Below, piece after piece: positions 1 to 12,013 of a stretch of DNA of 64,000 nucleotides (position 1 is its first letter; each line of letters begins with the position of its first letter). The DNA comes from Thuidium tamariscinum. Taxonomy: Eukaryota; Streptophyta; Bryopsida; Hypnales; Thuidiaceae. Under the pieces are notes generated by a model. The model did no database searches. It worked only from the letters and a program-made list of their open reading frames with translations, and was not told the DNA's origin. The stretch covers positions 37,186,821 through 37,250,820 of the forward strand of contig OX344750.2 of the NCBI GenBank assembly GCA_947034885.2, in the 5' to 3' direction. Position numbers and translations under genes: made by a program.

Positions 1-242
1 ATTATTTGATTCTATAACTTCATTTTAGCAATTCTAGGTTTGAACTAAAGTCAACGCAATTTTGGCTTGGTCAATCATGTGACATTGTAGTCTAAGTTTT
101 GTCTAAATCCCACAAAACCCAGGACTATAGTATAGGGGTTCAAATCTAGAGGAATGATCAAATAGTCTAACGTATTGTGGCTAAAGTCACTTGTATTTAG
201 AAATGGAATAGGAAATACACAATAATAACACTTCAATTTCCA

Positions 243-2991
243 ACAATTCGTATCCACTCTTATTCCCAAGTATACAAATTTGTTGGCCAGTCCTTAATAA
301 TGCTATGGACGCATGAATGCAGTCACAGTGTGTGGCTCAATTTCTAATAAACAATTAGTCGTGTAGACCCACAATTTGTCATGCATGATCTAGACTTAAA
401 TGCAATTTAAATATAATAATATATATAACAATAATTGGGTAACACATGGTTCATTAATTACTGGTAATTGTCTTTATCAAACAAATTGTTGCTATCGCTA
501 CTTAGCTATCCAAATTACTAAATTAGGATGCACAAGGAAATAGTCCCAGTCCTATCTAAAAACAATTTGTCACTATCTAAATGCAGGGCATGAGTGTGTA
601 ATGCAAGCTCCTTTATTTTATCTGCAATTCACAACCATTAGTTAAAGCATCCTACACTTAGTTTACTAATTGGCTAATTTCCAATTTCAAACAAGTGGTT
701 GGAATTAAGCCTTGACAAGACCGAATACCAAACACCAAGCCAAAAACAATTTGTTTTAAATTAGATTCTTCCTGTCAAATCCTCTTATCCAACAACCATA
801 TCTTATAAACTTAACTAAACAACTTGTTTATACAATTCTTCAAAAGGACCAATTTGCTAAGACTATCAATTTCAACCAATTGTTTATAAGGATAATATCC
901 ACTAAACAACTAGTCTGTATAACTAATCTGTGGTGATTAATTTAAAGAACAGATCCTAAAACAAATGGTTATTCATGATTTTAAATAATAGAACCATTCA
1001 TTTTACAAATTGTTTATCACTGTAAAATACAAACTATATTATTAATTAATTAACTCTTAATAATTCATAAACTTAGACAACTGGTTTCCAACCCATTGCA
1101 ACAATTAATCTGTAAGTAATTCCAATGTTGAGCGCTCTATTAACTAACAATTTCCACACAAACTGACTAATTGTAATTCACAAAATAAACACCAAGAATC
1201 AACCAAACAAAACAAGGTAATTATAAATTAAACTAGTTGTTGATGTAGCTTCTCCCAACCAAGATGGTATACAAATCAGAATCCACAACAATTGGTTAGA
1301 TATATTCAAGACAATCGATTGAGATAAACATATTATAACACAAATTGTTTTGCATATCAATTAACAATATCCAGGGTCATTAGTTTTAAATCAACATAAC
1401 AACAAACAATTTGTTTAAAACTTAGAATCACAGCATCCCTTGACATTCTACTTTAATCACACAACTGGTTTTGTTCATACGTCTCTCCATCCAGCATATC
1501 AAATTACAATTTGTTTTAATATTCTCATTATTAATAATCACATTCATAACAAACAAGTTTGACACATCTGCTGTAAACTACAATTTGTCCCAATTTGATA
1601 TACAACAACGTTTATAATAAAGCTAACCTCACTGGACTATTTGTATATCAACAAGTAATTCCAAATGAATTAATAGTTCAATACAAACTCCACCCAAAAT
1701 TAATCACAACCATTTAGATGTATCTATTATCTCAACAACTGGTTTGTAAATACATACCTACTCGGCTACCATAAAAGCACAAGTTGTAAATTGGTAGGAT
1801 TAACAAATTAGTTTTAACAACTTGTACTTACCAGTCTCCAAAATCAATTAGCAAACCACACAAACAACTCAGGAAACAACCAATTGTCATTCTCATTATT
1901 TTCAAGATAGCACCACAACAATTAGGTAACAAGTTTCTTACCTTCTTCACTTGAGCAACCTCCAATGAATTGTTTTGTCTGCAAAATCTTCACCGCTGGG
2001 ACCTGGTGCACGCCAGCTTAGTCTCTCCCGACAAGTTGTTGATCAACTCCGTGAACACTCCAACAATCTTTAGACAAGTAATTCAATCAAAGCGAGGACA
2101 CACTAGGCAAACACCAAATTGTTCTATAATTTGTTTTTAACTCTGTTCAGTCCAGGAATTCACTCGTTGGATTCTCACTCATAAAACAAACAACCAATTA
2201 ATCTCATTCATTCATCAGCACAAATTGTTTTACATAAACTCCGAGTAAATTAACAACTTGACTACACATTCTGAGCACACATAAACGACTAGTTCTGCAA
2301 ACTCACAATCTTCCAATCACAAACATCCAAGAAAACAACTGGTTGGTACAACACCGCACAACAAGACAAATCGTTTAAAACTGAATTCACCAATTCAAAC
2401 TCCATAAATAACTTGAACAACTCGTTCTATCACAACAACAACCAGAATCAAGCACTAATTCAAACATACACAAGTAATTCAATAACTTGGTTAAACAATC
2501 AAATACAATAACACAATTAGTCTTTTCAATAAACACAATCACACAAAATATTCTCCTTCAAAATCCAATCACTGGATACACAACAAACAATTAGAATAAG
2601 CCTCCACCTCAAATAACAACAAGTCCAATCACTGGACAACCAAACACAAACACAACTTGTAAAAATATATTTTCATTAAAAATTGAAGGAGTTCATCATT
2701 ACAACAAAAACAACTTGTCTGAAAACCGAAATGAATACCGAGAAAACCGAGAGAGTGGGGGCGGAAAACAACAAATTAAAAGACTATACGCTACGGCGAG
2801 GGAGAGAGAGAAAAACTGCTTGAACCGCCGGCAGACTAGTGGTCAGCCGATCAAAGACAATTAGTTTTAATAACTACTAGTTAACATTTACTCAGTAATG
2901 GAAAACTATAACTATTAGTCGATCTTTTTACTTTCAATGGTCCAAAACTGAACATTAACTAATAGTTTTTCATTGAAAAAGACAATTGGTA
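243..2991 (+). repeat. Dense array of degenerate dyad motif ACAANTNGT
   Basis: By eye I count about 30 exact matches to ACAA-N-T-N-GT on the + strand (for example at 243, 351, 371, 481, 562, 691, 746, 819, 906, 961, 1005, 1077, 1288, 1340, 1406, 1461, 1506, 1580, 1735, 1779, 1817, 2031, 2220, 2335, 2366, 2417, 2513, 2652, 2710, 2857, 2982), and at least three in reverse (874, 1231, 1878). Many near-matches lie between them. The commonest forms are ACAATTTGTT, ACAACTGGTT, ACAACTTGTT and ACAAATTGTT, often followed by T or TA. The core ACAANTTGT is palindromic. Spacing clusters near 45-60 bp, while the intervening DNA shows little similarity. No ORF is credible. Function is unknown: it could be a very old satellite with one conserved box, or an array of protein-binding sites. 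Confidence 0.75.
2720..2855. other. GC/purine-richer patch inside the motif array
   Basis: An abrupt change from AT-rich DNA to CCGAGAAAACCGAGAGAG, GGGGGCGG and GCGAGGGAGAGAGAG, then GAACCGCCGGCAG. It lies near the right end of the ACAANTNGT array. It could be part of a promoter or leader, read on either strand; no ORF supports a gene. Confidence 0.3.
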
Positions 2992-2994
2992 AAA

Positions 2995-4060
2995 TTTCAA
3001 AAGAAAAGGGGTGACTACAGACATACTTCCACATATGTAATTTTAGAAACATATGTATTCTGGTAACACCAAATCCAACCCTTGGATATGACAACAACTT
3101 CATAAAGTATCTTTAAAAATTATTCTAAGTTGTAACAAGAAAGAAATGTAATTTTGAATGTATACATCATCTAGAAATTGGACATTGGAGCACTTTAGGA
3201 TTAATGACATGATTTCATTTGTGCATATCTAATTTTGAACTAGAGTAAATGCAATTTTGGTTTAGTCAGCCACTCATCATACTTCTAAATCTATAATTTT
3301 AGAAAAATATGTACTCTAATAATACCAAATCTAACCTTCATAAAATACCTCTACAAATTAGGATGGCTTTCTTCTAAATAGTAATGAGAAAGAAAATGAT
3401 TTTCAATTTGTTCTTTGACCAAAAATTTGATGTCAAGGTACTTCAACACTAAAGATGTAATAAATAGTTTTTACATCTTTCTTTTTTGAAAGAGTACTTG
3501 ATATTTTTTCAAAATGAATAGTATTCAATATTTGGTCTTAGTGATATTTTTGACTTTCCTACATGTGAAATGGCAAATCCGCAAATCACTATGTCAAAAG
3601 TATATTTTGCCTATTATGGTAGAGGTACCTATATTGACACAGACCCTATCAACAATAAATAAGGTACCCTATTCCAACCAAGATTGGAATGGATTTCCAT
3701 TTTCTCCTTGGAATGAGGGTCTTTGTACTTTTTCAAGGTTTGGACCAATAAGTTAATAACATATAAGACTATAAGTAAGCATAAAAATAGGAAGTAATTA
3801 GCGGGAAAGTATTCTTAAATGATTGAAATTAGATGAATCTAGATGTTGGTCATGGATTAAGCCCAACTTTTGCTTTCCATAATTCATAGTAATTTCAATT
3901 CAAGAGATTAAATTACCAATTTTTTTGCAATCCCCATTGTTTTTGTTAATGCACCTATAATTTTTTTTGCTTTGCCTTATACTATCCTAGATCATGTCCA
4001 AATGTGCTTATTTTATCAGTTATGGGTACCTCTATCATAATGCTACTTTCTTTTATATCA
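2995..4060. repeat. AT-rich dispersed repeat sequence (several families)
   Basis: No gene is seen. About 3210-3450 is similar, in inverted orientation, to 16830-17090 (shared text around CAAATCTAACC and CAATTTTGGTT). About 3640-4050 is similar, in direct orientation, to 42810-43220 (shared text around AATTCATAGT, CAATCCC and ATCATGTC). The ORF at 3514-3756 lies inside this repeat and is not convincing as a gene. Confidence 0.5.
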
Positions 4061-4421
4061 ATTTTAGCCAAATATATGATCTTTTGGAAATTTGATTCCA
4101 ATTGAAGGAATGAAGCCTATGAAGTCTATTTTCTAATTCAATTTGAGTTTTGAAAAATTGATAAAATTCAATATTTAATGCACTTTAACCTGAAAGGACT
4201 GAGACACATTTCAAACCATTTAAAAAAAAACACTATTACTATTTGGAGCAATGACAAAACAATGAATTTTTTAAATTTTTTTCAAATTCAACCATATAAA
4301 TCTATATTGAACTACTAAAGAAATGTTTGGGAAATTTTTTAGAAACTTTAATTACATTGATTGAAAGATTATAACATTTGAAGTTAGGAAAAAGAGTTCA
4401 TTTTTTAGCCTTGATTTTTAA

Positions 4422-5337
4422 TCCCTAAAGGACTAGACTACGTTTTTTGGCAATATAGAAATTTTGGGAAGATATGTGTGAATGGAGTTTTGCATATTTT
4501 AGGCTGAAATTTTAATTGAGTGTGTAAAAGAAGAATATATTTCATGTGTCCAAATTTCATGACATTTAGAAATGTGAGTAAAACATTATGGCCTCATATG
4601 TTACTTTTTTTTGTAACTAGGGAGTTGAAAAAATCACTTTTTTCAAAAACTAAAATTTGAAATTGGTTTTCTACATTGATGTATACGTGGAAAGATCTGA
4701 ATCATTCCATTTCAATCAATGAGTCAAAAGTTATGAGGAGTTTTAGTTTGTAGGTAGTTATAGAATCTCTACTTCAAAATAAACTTTGAAGTCCTTTATT
4801 GAACTCAATTTTCAATATTTTGGAAAAAAAACAAAATCATAGGATGTAGATTGCTTATTACAACATTGCAACCATTGGAATTGTCATTTTTCAATTCCAT
4901 AGTTAAATTATTAACAATTTAGTGTTTTGAATCATTCTCTGCCTCTTTCTACTTATTATTTTTTTCCTATATGTTGTACAATTCCAAATGATCTGAAATT
5001 TTCAAGCATGTAGCCAACTTGACATGAAGAATGAATTCAAAGAATTACAACCATTTTGAACATTTTTCCATACAAATGTGGCCTTCTGAAGTGCAACTAC
5101 CTAGTTTTTTATAGGGCCAAAAAAAGGATTTTTGTCAATTCAAATGCTAATATCTTCCAATCTACGTGGTGGAAAATTCTGAAACTCTTTTCATAACTTT
5201 TCAAACCAGCCTACTATAGGATCCTATGAACAATTATATTTGTCCAAAAATATTTTTAAGAAAAAATTTGGTACTTGTCCTAAAAATGGCAGTTTTGGAG
5301 CGCTTTTCATGAAAACATAGTCACGGTCCTTTAGGGG
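4422..5337 (+). mobile_element. TTAA-flanked non-autonomous element, family A copy 1
   Basis: The left end reads TTAA then TCCCTAAAGGAC, and the right end reads GTCCTTTAGGGG then TTAA, so the terminal inverted repeats are about 14 bp. The element is 916 bp with no coding frame. The interior shares long similarity with 60432-61356, and in reverse with 54751-55607 and 26508-27424. A TTAA target with CC-starting ends is the pattern known for piggyBac and Kolobok-type DNA transposons; which one is inference, because no transposase is present. Confidence 0.75.
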
Positions 5338-5341
5338 TTAA

Positions 5342-6589
5342 GGACAGTAGATTTTAGCTCCTCCTACAACGAGGGTTGCTATTATGTGAGCAAAGAATTG
5401 TGTACCCATGAGCCTAGAAGACTACACACCTAAGATAGAAGTGTCTATATTATAGTAATCTTCTATGTTAATAGTGCATATATCCTATAAATACCTATAT
5501 TATGGGTGTTTATTTTGTAAACACCTTGAACAATGGTTGCTTGATACCTACTTATATTATGCTCAAGGCTCACATGCTCACACTTTCATGTTCACATACT
5601 AGCACCATTCGTGTAACTTTTGCTCCAAATACTTGACCAAAACAAAAATCATATTCAATCTAAAGTCATACATTTTCACATCTTATATTAGAAATTCATG
5701 AACATCCAACTAAAATTGATTACATAAGAATCTACTAAAGGTTATATGCATATGTACATTGAATGAATACATGATACTTTAGGGATTAAACTTTGAATAT
5801 ATTACCACAAATTCCTCATTTTGTAATTTTATGGAAGCAATAAAGTTTTTTCCACCATTCTTGTTGAGCATATATACTAGCGTATATATATATAATTAAA
5901 ATTAAAAAAATTTACAATAACTTCAATTATTTCAAATTAACTTTTTTATGACTTGTATTTTAACAACATCTGCAAAAAATCATATTGAGCTCTAAAATAA
6001 GAATATATAGACAAATAAACTTTTTCAATGGAGTTTGAAAATACAATAAACCTTTTAAGATTAATATTAAATAGTAGAGGGATTTATAATAATACATCTT
6101 TGATTCTCCTAATTCACTCCAGGCTTGATGCATATCTGTTAAACTTTGACCTACAAAATGACACTATACCAAAGGGCTGAAAAAACCATTTTCACAACTA
6201 CTTGTGTTGTTGGATTTCAAATATCTTCCTTTTGGTGATTTTTTTAAATTTAAAATTTGTCACACATGTTATCAACATAGAAATGATTTCATTCAAAAAA
6301 TTCATGATAAATAAACAGTATTTTGGCCCTTGGAAGTGTGTTAAAGTTGGTAGTAGTGAAATTGTTTCTTACAAATACACATGTTGGTAAATTTCTAATA
6401 TTTTTTTTGTGCAAATCTTTTAGCCTTAAAATTTGGAAAATAGACTATTGGACTCACATTTAGGATTGGACAATGATCTAGGGTTTTGGATGAAGCTGTG
6501 GTCTACGGTTTAATTTCCTAATTTTTTATGGAAGAATATCAAGATGACTGATGGGTCCATCCCTTCAGAATGACAAAGCCAACTTTCTT
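5342..6589. other. AT-rich interval, no gene seen
   Basis: Mostly AT-rich text with a short TA run near 5885. The segment 5470-5640 (TATAAATACC, then a hairpin-like TGTTTATTTTGTAAACA) could be an LTR or promoter fragment, but no second copy is in the window. The 62-codon ORF at 6202-6390 has no recognisable features. Confidence 0.4.
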
Positions 6590-7610
6590 GTTGTTGATAG
6601 ACCTTCTAGCATTGTACATTTCTCGTAGAGACACGAACTGCAAAGCTGCTGTACCTATTGTCATTTGAGTTGGTTGCGCTTTGTTCAAGCTGTGCTAGAG
6701 TACTAGTTTGTTGCTATGAAGTGAGTTATTTGTCGTAGGGCATAGTACCATTTCCGTCATTTTGAGAAAAAATTTCAATAGCGTCAACAAAGCACTACAG
6801 AGTCAAGTATAATGGCCGTCTGGGCCCTCACTAAACACAGTACCTGAAGGATTCTGAACTCTGTGTAGCTTATCAGGTTTGGTCGGAGTTGTAGACGGGA
6901 TACACTTCTCAATCAAGAAACCAACCTTTACATCACAGGATTATTATTACTTAAAATCCGGTGGTTTCTCCATATGTTGCCAAGTTGATGTCGACAACTC
7001 CAAATGCTTCTTAGATTTGTACGTCGGAATGCCTGGTGCAACTAATGACTCTCGTGTTTTACGTCGATCTAGTCTACACCAAAAGATTGAAGCGAACACA
7101 CTATGGGGTGGTGACCAATTGTTCCGTAGATTTTCTCCCTACTTGGTAGCGAATACCGGATCCCCGTTGCAGCCTTGGTTAATGGTGCTTGAGCAACCCG
7201 ATCAAAATTTGCCCGTGGTAGTTACTCTCTTCAATGAGCAGTTATACAAAGGCAGAGTAATTGTGGAGAACGCTTCTGCGTTACTAAAGACAACATTCAA
7301 GGAATTGCGTTCATGTAGTGAATTGCATGTGACTATACTTTTGGACATGGTGGCTACTTGTGTCATTCTATATAATGTCCTTCTCTAGCTATCACATGTA
7401 GACGTGGAAGCTCTATTGTAAAGTTTGGGAGAGAGTACGGTAGCGGAAGAAGAATGCAACGAAGAGGTTTGTGGACATCCTATTGAGGCCCACGATAGCG
7501 CACTGGAGAAGTGCCGACAGTTTGGAGTATTCATCCATGACAAATGCAGATGCGGTCATAGCTCTGTCGTGTTGTAGCACAACATCCCTTGTACAACAGA
7601 TTGTGTACAT
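6590..7610 (+). pseudogene. PIF/Harbinger-type transposase remnant (DDE_Tnp_4-like)
   Basis: The clearest frame is 6879-7388 (169 codons). It reads VVDGIHFSIKKP near the start, VGMPGATNDSRVLRRSSL at residues 49-66, SPLQPWLMV at 95-103, and LYKGRVIVENASALLKTTF at 122-140. This matches the order of the DDE_Tnp_4 nuclease of PIF/Harbinger transposases: aspartate in VDG, aspartate in NDSRVL, glutamate in RVIVE. All three candidate acidic residues (D6, D57, E130) are present. Upstream DNA (about 6590-6878) carries broken pieces that look like the preceding helix-turn-helix region, with stops. Downstream of the stop at 7388 another frame stays open for about 60 codons (AHDSALEKCRQFG). Intact family members are roughly 350-450 residues, so this is a relic. 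The probable partner gene is the Myb-like frame at 12-13 kb. Confidence 0.75.
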
Positions 7611-7689
7611 TTTTCTCTTGACTACAGACTTAGCTTTTCATAATAGTTTTTTTCGGGGTATTGAGAGATTGTTTTAGCCTTGTTCCCTA

Positions 7690-8160
7690 TTCTGTGAACC
7701 AGTCACTGCTGGTCAGAATTAAAAAATATTAAAAAAAAATAATAATAATAATAATATATATTTAATTAAAAAAAATTAAATTTAATAAAATATTATTATC
7801 TGATGTAGCAGTCTCTGTGCCACATCAAATCTAGTGCTGGGACTGTTTCCAGCATGTTTCCAGTGAGTTCCCACAGTCTGGGAACTCGCAGTCTCCCAAC
7901 ATGCTGAAAAAACCTCTTATGTCTTAATGTTTCTTTTTCCAGTTTCATATTCCAATGACAATGCACCTTATCAGTGATTTGTTATTCGCCCACTATGTGT
8001 ATACAAGTTTTGTATTCAATAAATACAAAGTGCTATGTTTCCATGGCTATATGTGACTCCCACTAACATGAGCAGTACAAGCATGTGAGGACAGTTTATT
8101 CTATACAAGTAAACACTATTTTATTAACATGCAACTTTATATTTTATGACAACAATAGCT
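7690..8160. other. AT-rich tract and flanking non-coding DNA
   Basis: An AATAATAAT/TTTAAT tract at 7724-7800 is followed by text with short inverted words (CCAGTCACTGCTGG; GTTCCCACAGTCTGGGAAC). This may be the right-hand non-coding part of the Harbinger-type element, but I could not place its terminal repeat. Confidence 0.3.
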
Positions 8161-8329
8161 ATTAGACATGTGTGGGTGCTTCATTCCCACCCTTGGAATT
8201 AAGCGATCACAACCAGGCTCTGGTCCTAACAATTCTATTATCTACGGGTGTCTAAGCGTCAATCCATTGTGCCTTCCAAGCAATGGATCTTCTTTGCTAA
8301 CCTATCTATCCTACTGTGTGTTCGTTTCG

Positions 8330-9010
8330 TTATCTTGTCCTACTTCTATGTTCTTCCTGTCTTGATTTATGTGTTTGGTTCTCCTATTCTACTTCTATGT
8401 CTTATTCTTGTTTATCCTACTTTTACATGTTTGGATTTGTTTTAGCCCACTTTACGTATGATATTTCCTACCCCATCTCTACGTATTTGTATTTATCTTA
8501 ACCTACTTTTACGTATTTATATTCTTTTATCCTACTCTACGTATTTGTCTTTGTCTTAGTTTACTCTACGTATTCATCTTGGCTTTGATCTACTCTATAT
8601 ATTTGTATTCTCTTATCTTACTCTACGTATTTGTCTTTGTCTTAGTTTACTCTACGTATTTGTCTTGGATTTAGTCTACTCTACATATTTGTCTTTATTT
8701 TAATCTATTCTACGTATTCATCTTGGATTTAGTCTACTCTACGTATTGGTATTCTTTTAATCTACTCTACGTCTTGGTATTTTATTGACCTACACTACGT
8801 CTTTGTATTTTTATCCTATTCTATGTATTCGTATTTATCTTGGTGTACCTTACGTCTTTGTATTTGGTTTGGCCTACGCTACGTATTGGTTGTCTGTTAA
8901 CCTATTCTATGTATTTGTATTCTTCTACTCTATGTATTGGTACTCTTCTACTCTATATATTTGTACTATTCTACTCTATGTATTTTATTCTATGTTTGTG
9001 TATTCCTCCT
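8330..9010 (+). repeat. Minisatellite, ~26-30 bp unit with TACTCTACGTATTTGT
   Basis: A degenerate tandem array of about 20 units. The best unit is CTCTACGTATTTGTCTTGG followed by ATTTAGTCTA (29 bp). Units vary in TACGTA (TATGTA, TATATA, TACGTC) and in the spacer. The small overlapping ORFs rich in Y, F, S and L here are a by-product of the repeat. It abuts the GC-richer non-coding block on the right. Confidence 0.85.
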
Positions 9011-9814
9011 TCTTCTTTCTATTCTAGTTGTGGTTATTTTCCTATTTGTGGTTGCTAATTGCCGGACCTTAATCCCACTTGGATGCTAACCTTTTCCTAC
9101 TAACGAATTCTTAATGGTATCAACTAATTAATTCAAAGGGAGAGTTTTAGAGACCCACCTCCGTTCCGTGTACGTCCCACGCCGGACCTTCTCCGTCCCG
9201 CACCATCGCCATTTCGCGCTCCCGGCTACGTTGTATGCTTGGTTGTGATTTGGGCCCAACCTTTTCCTCACTATTGCTATCCTACTTTAAACCATTCTAA
9301 CAATTGTATTTAATTTGTAGGCTAACCCCCCTCTAGCCTATCTCTATTCTAATTCTAACTACCCAATATTTGTTATTTAATTTGTGGGCTAACCCCACCA
9401 CTGCGGCCCTCCCCCCAATACCCACGGACCCCCCGTATACCCGCGGTCCCCCCCAGTACCCACGAACCCCCCTCCCCGATACCTACACGGGCTAGCTCTG
9501 CGGGGCTGGCTTTGAAACGGGGCTGGCTCTGGACTTGGGCTGAATCTTGGTTTTTTACTCTCAATGCAATGCAAGGGTGCTAGGCTAAGTGCTTGGGTTT
9601 ACATTAGTTTTCCTAATCTAAGTGAGGGCTTGCTTACTAAGTTGTTGGAAGCTAAACGTTGGGTTAATTTCCAAGGTGTTGGAAACTAAACGTTGTTGCT
9701 ATCTTAAGGGAACTTGCATTTGACAACCTGCTAAGACTTAGGGGGTTCAAAGCTTCGCCGTGAGAGTGGTATTTTTGACACTTGACTAAGACTTCTATTT
9801 GTCTAGAGACTTGG

Positions 9815-9985
9815 GGGGGCCACAGCTCCGCCGTCCCTCATGGGACTAGTCTATCCCCGTGGACAAGAGAAGGGGGAGAAGAGAGGGGGCTTCCTATTTA
9901 CTAAGGCTAAGTGTTTAGAGGAGAGTCAAGGCTCCGCCGTCCCTCATGGGACTAGCCTAGCCTTGTGCACAAGAGAAAGGGGGGA
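9815..9985 (+). repeat. Direct duplication of ~60 bp
   Basis: GCTCCGCCGTCCCTCATGGG followed by ACTAGYCTA occurs at about 9825 and again at about 9930, each followed by a GTGSACAAGAGAAGG-like tract. A third weaker relative (GCTTCGCCGTGAGAG) lies at about 9750. Confidence 0.7.
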
Positions 9986-10545
9986 GGAGATAGATACAAT
10001 TTGCAAACATACTCTCAAAGTCACTTCCCAAGTCACCCCTCGGTTCCTCACTAGTCTCTCCCACAACAACTTTCACTTGTTTCACAATACAAAAAGTGGA
10101 CCATCAATTAACAAAAGTTCCAACAAAACTTGGGGGGGTCTCAAGTCCCCAAGTGCAAACCAGAAGAGCCAAGGGTGCAACAACCCCAAAACTATCAAAG
10201 GCTCCTTTGGCATCAAAAGCCAAAGGAAATCCGGCATAATCCGGGCCTAATAGTGCTCCTCCCTTAAAAGAGGGAATTTAGGAGGTCCGTACATGTCTAC
10301 CCATCCCAAATCTAATTATCCACCTAAAATTTACACAATTTGAATTGAGAAATTCAAATCTTACCTAACCTTACAAGAACTTGCTAAACCACCTAATTTA
10401 CCTTCCCCAAAATCTACAAGTTCTCACATGGGAGAAGTTCCCATGTGTTCTCACCTACTTAATTTGAAATTACTTACACCAAGCACTTGGAGCCACCTCC
10501 ACTAACTTTTTGAGGTGGTACTTGCTCCCACATGTGCCCAGAGTT

Positions 10546-10605
10546 CTCCACACGTTCCCTACACGTTCCCCACACGTTCCCCACACGTTCCCCACACGTT
10601 CCCCA
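10546..10605 (+). repeat. 11-bp minisatellite ACACGTTCCCC
   Basis: Five to six nearly perfect tandem copies of ACACGTTCCCC (first copies vary as CACACGTTCCCT). The unit contains the E-box-like CACGTT. The overlapping ORFs on both strands here are repeat artefacts. Confidence 0.9.
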
Positions 10606-12013
10606 CGGCCATTGGGGCCCAAACTCCCCAAAAAAGCATTGGGGGGCCTTAAACCCCAATTTCTCCTCCATGTGTTGTCCCCCAAAGGCTAACTTTTGGA
10701 GTTTAGCTCCGAATGGAAAACGGATTGCACCATTGGGTCCGGAAGGCCATAATTAGCCAGAAGGGAACCCCTTATCCCTTAAACTATGTCTAAATTCTCA
10801 AAGAATCTTAGTGTAAGCTTTGGTCAAAGTTGGGATAAATTCCCAACTTTTGGAGTTTGGCAATTTTGGACCCCAAACCTTCACCAATCTTCTAAGTAGA
10901 TGGAGGGGGGTAGGAATAGACCCAATGTAGGCTTCGTTCCGATGCCGTACGGCCCCGGTACGCCGGTCAACTGCAACTTCCGTCATTTAAATTGCCAGTT
11001 GGGGAGGGATGTCGCCGATTCGGGATCTTCCAACTATCAATTTGTCTTGAAACTTGGGGAAGCGCACCATTGGTGTGAGACCGCCTCGACGGATTTTTAG
11101 TGGGATTTTACCGCACTTTGGGATATTCTTTCGAATTCCCACCCAAAGTCTACCGCGGTTGACCGTCTGGGAAAATATCCAAACAATGTCGTAAAATTCC
11201 CAAACTTTAGAGGGGACCACCCATGGGATCCTCCCACTTGGATGCAAATCTGCATCCCCACTGCATGCTCCTAGAATTAGGAAATCGCCCGGTACCTGCA
11301 TTTCAAGGTTAGTATTCCGCCTGTATTCTCTTCGATGCTATGGGGAGTGGGGGATTCCCTCTAGATTCCCCCATGAGGACTTCCTAGCCTAGACAGGGCC
11401 TTTTTAGGCTTCTTACCCTAATCCTGCACATCACTATCAGTTTGGTGTCTATTCAGCTAAGACTAGGCCCGTTTTGGATGTAAACTATCCTAAATCCTAC
11501 CTAATGACCAAATGGCATATTGGTATGTGTAATGCCAATACCGGTTTAATGCCCTTTTGTGGGTTTTATAAGCCTAATTACACCTTAGTTTATGTAGGAA
11601 TTCGAAAAAAAGAACCCGTAAGTCCCCGGTGACGAATCGGGGACACACAACAGGGGCAAACGAGTGAGTAGAAAACGTCTTGTAGTGGGCCCAACACAAA
11701 ATCAAATTGCCTCTCTATCTACCAGCTTGTCTACCGAGGACAGCTTCAAAACCTTGTATGCCGCTTCTATACACAAAAAAGAGCTGCAAGGTACATGAGC
11801 CAAAAATTTGTGGCACTCTAATTGTTCGGTGTTGCAAGGTGTGCTACTTCTTTACATATGACTTGGAAGGACCGACACGGAAGCCTGCCTAATATGCCGC
11901 ACCTCTATGTGAGCGGCCTACGTCTTCCTCTACATGCAGCATCTATACTTCTTTTGTTGTGCGTGTTGTTCCTTCATTTGCATGGGCTATATGGATGTTG
12001 CTCATACGTTGTA

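Larger units (their letters stand above)
9060..11690. other. GC-richer non-coding block, possible LTR-element leader or large insertion
   Basis: Base composition rises sharply relative to the flanks (C/G homopolymer runs, GCCGGACCTT, CCGCCGTCCC). There are no credible coding frames; the 136-codon ORF at 9840-10250 has low-complexity composition and spans a duplicated segment. It contains internal duplications and an 11-bp minisatellite. It separates two PIF/Harbinger-like frames, which fits a later insertion. I searched for a matched LTR pair and a clear primer-binding site and found neither; TGGTATCA at 9115 is the only weak hint. Confidence 0.35.

Noticed and set aside
243-2991. Conventional young satellite or centromeric repeat
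   Set aside because: Sequence between motif copies is not similar and spacing varies, unlike a homogenised satellite.
5470-5640. Promoter or LTR with TATAAATACC
   Set aside because: No second copy, ORF or transcript-like feature nearby; TATA-like words are expected by chance in this composition.
9840-10250. 136-codon + strand ORF
   Set aside because: It spans a direct duplication and G/C homopolymers, has no domain, and sits in a block with no other coding signal.
8160-11690. Full LTR retrotransposon
   Set aside because: The composition shift suggests an insertion, but no matched LTRs, convincing primer-binding site, polypurine tract or gag/pol frame could be found.
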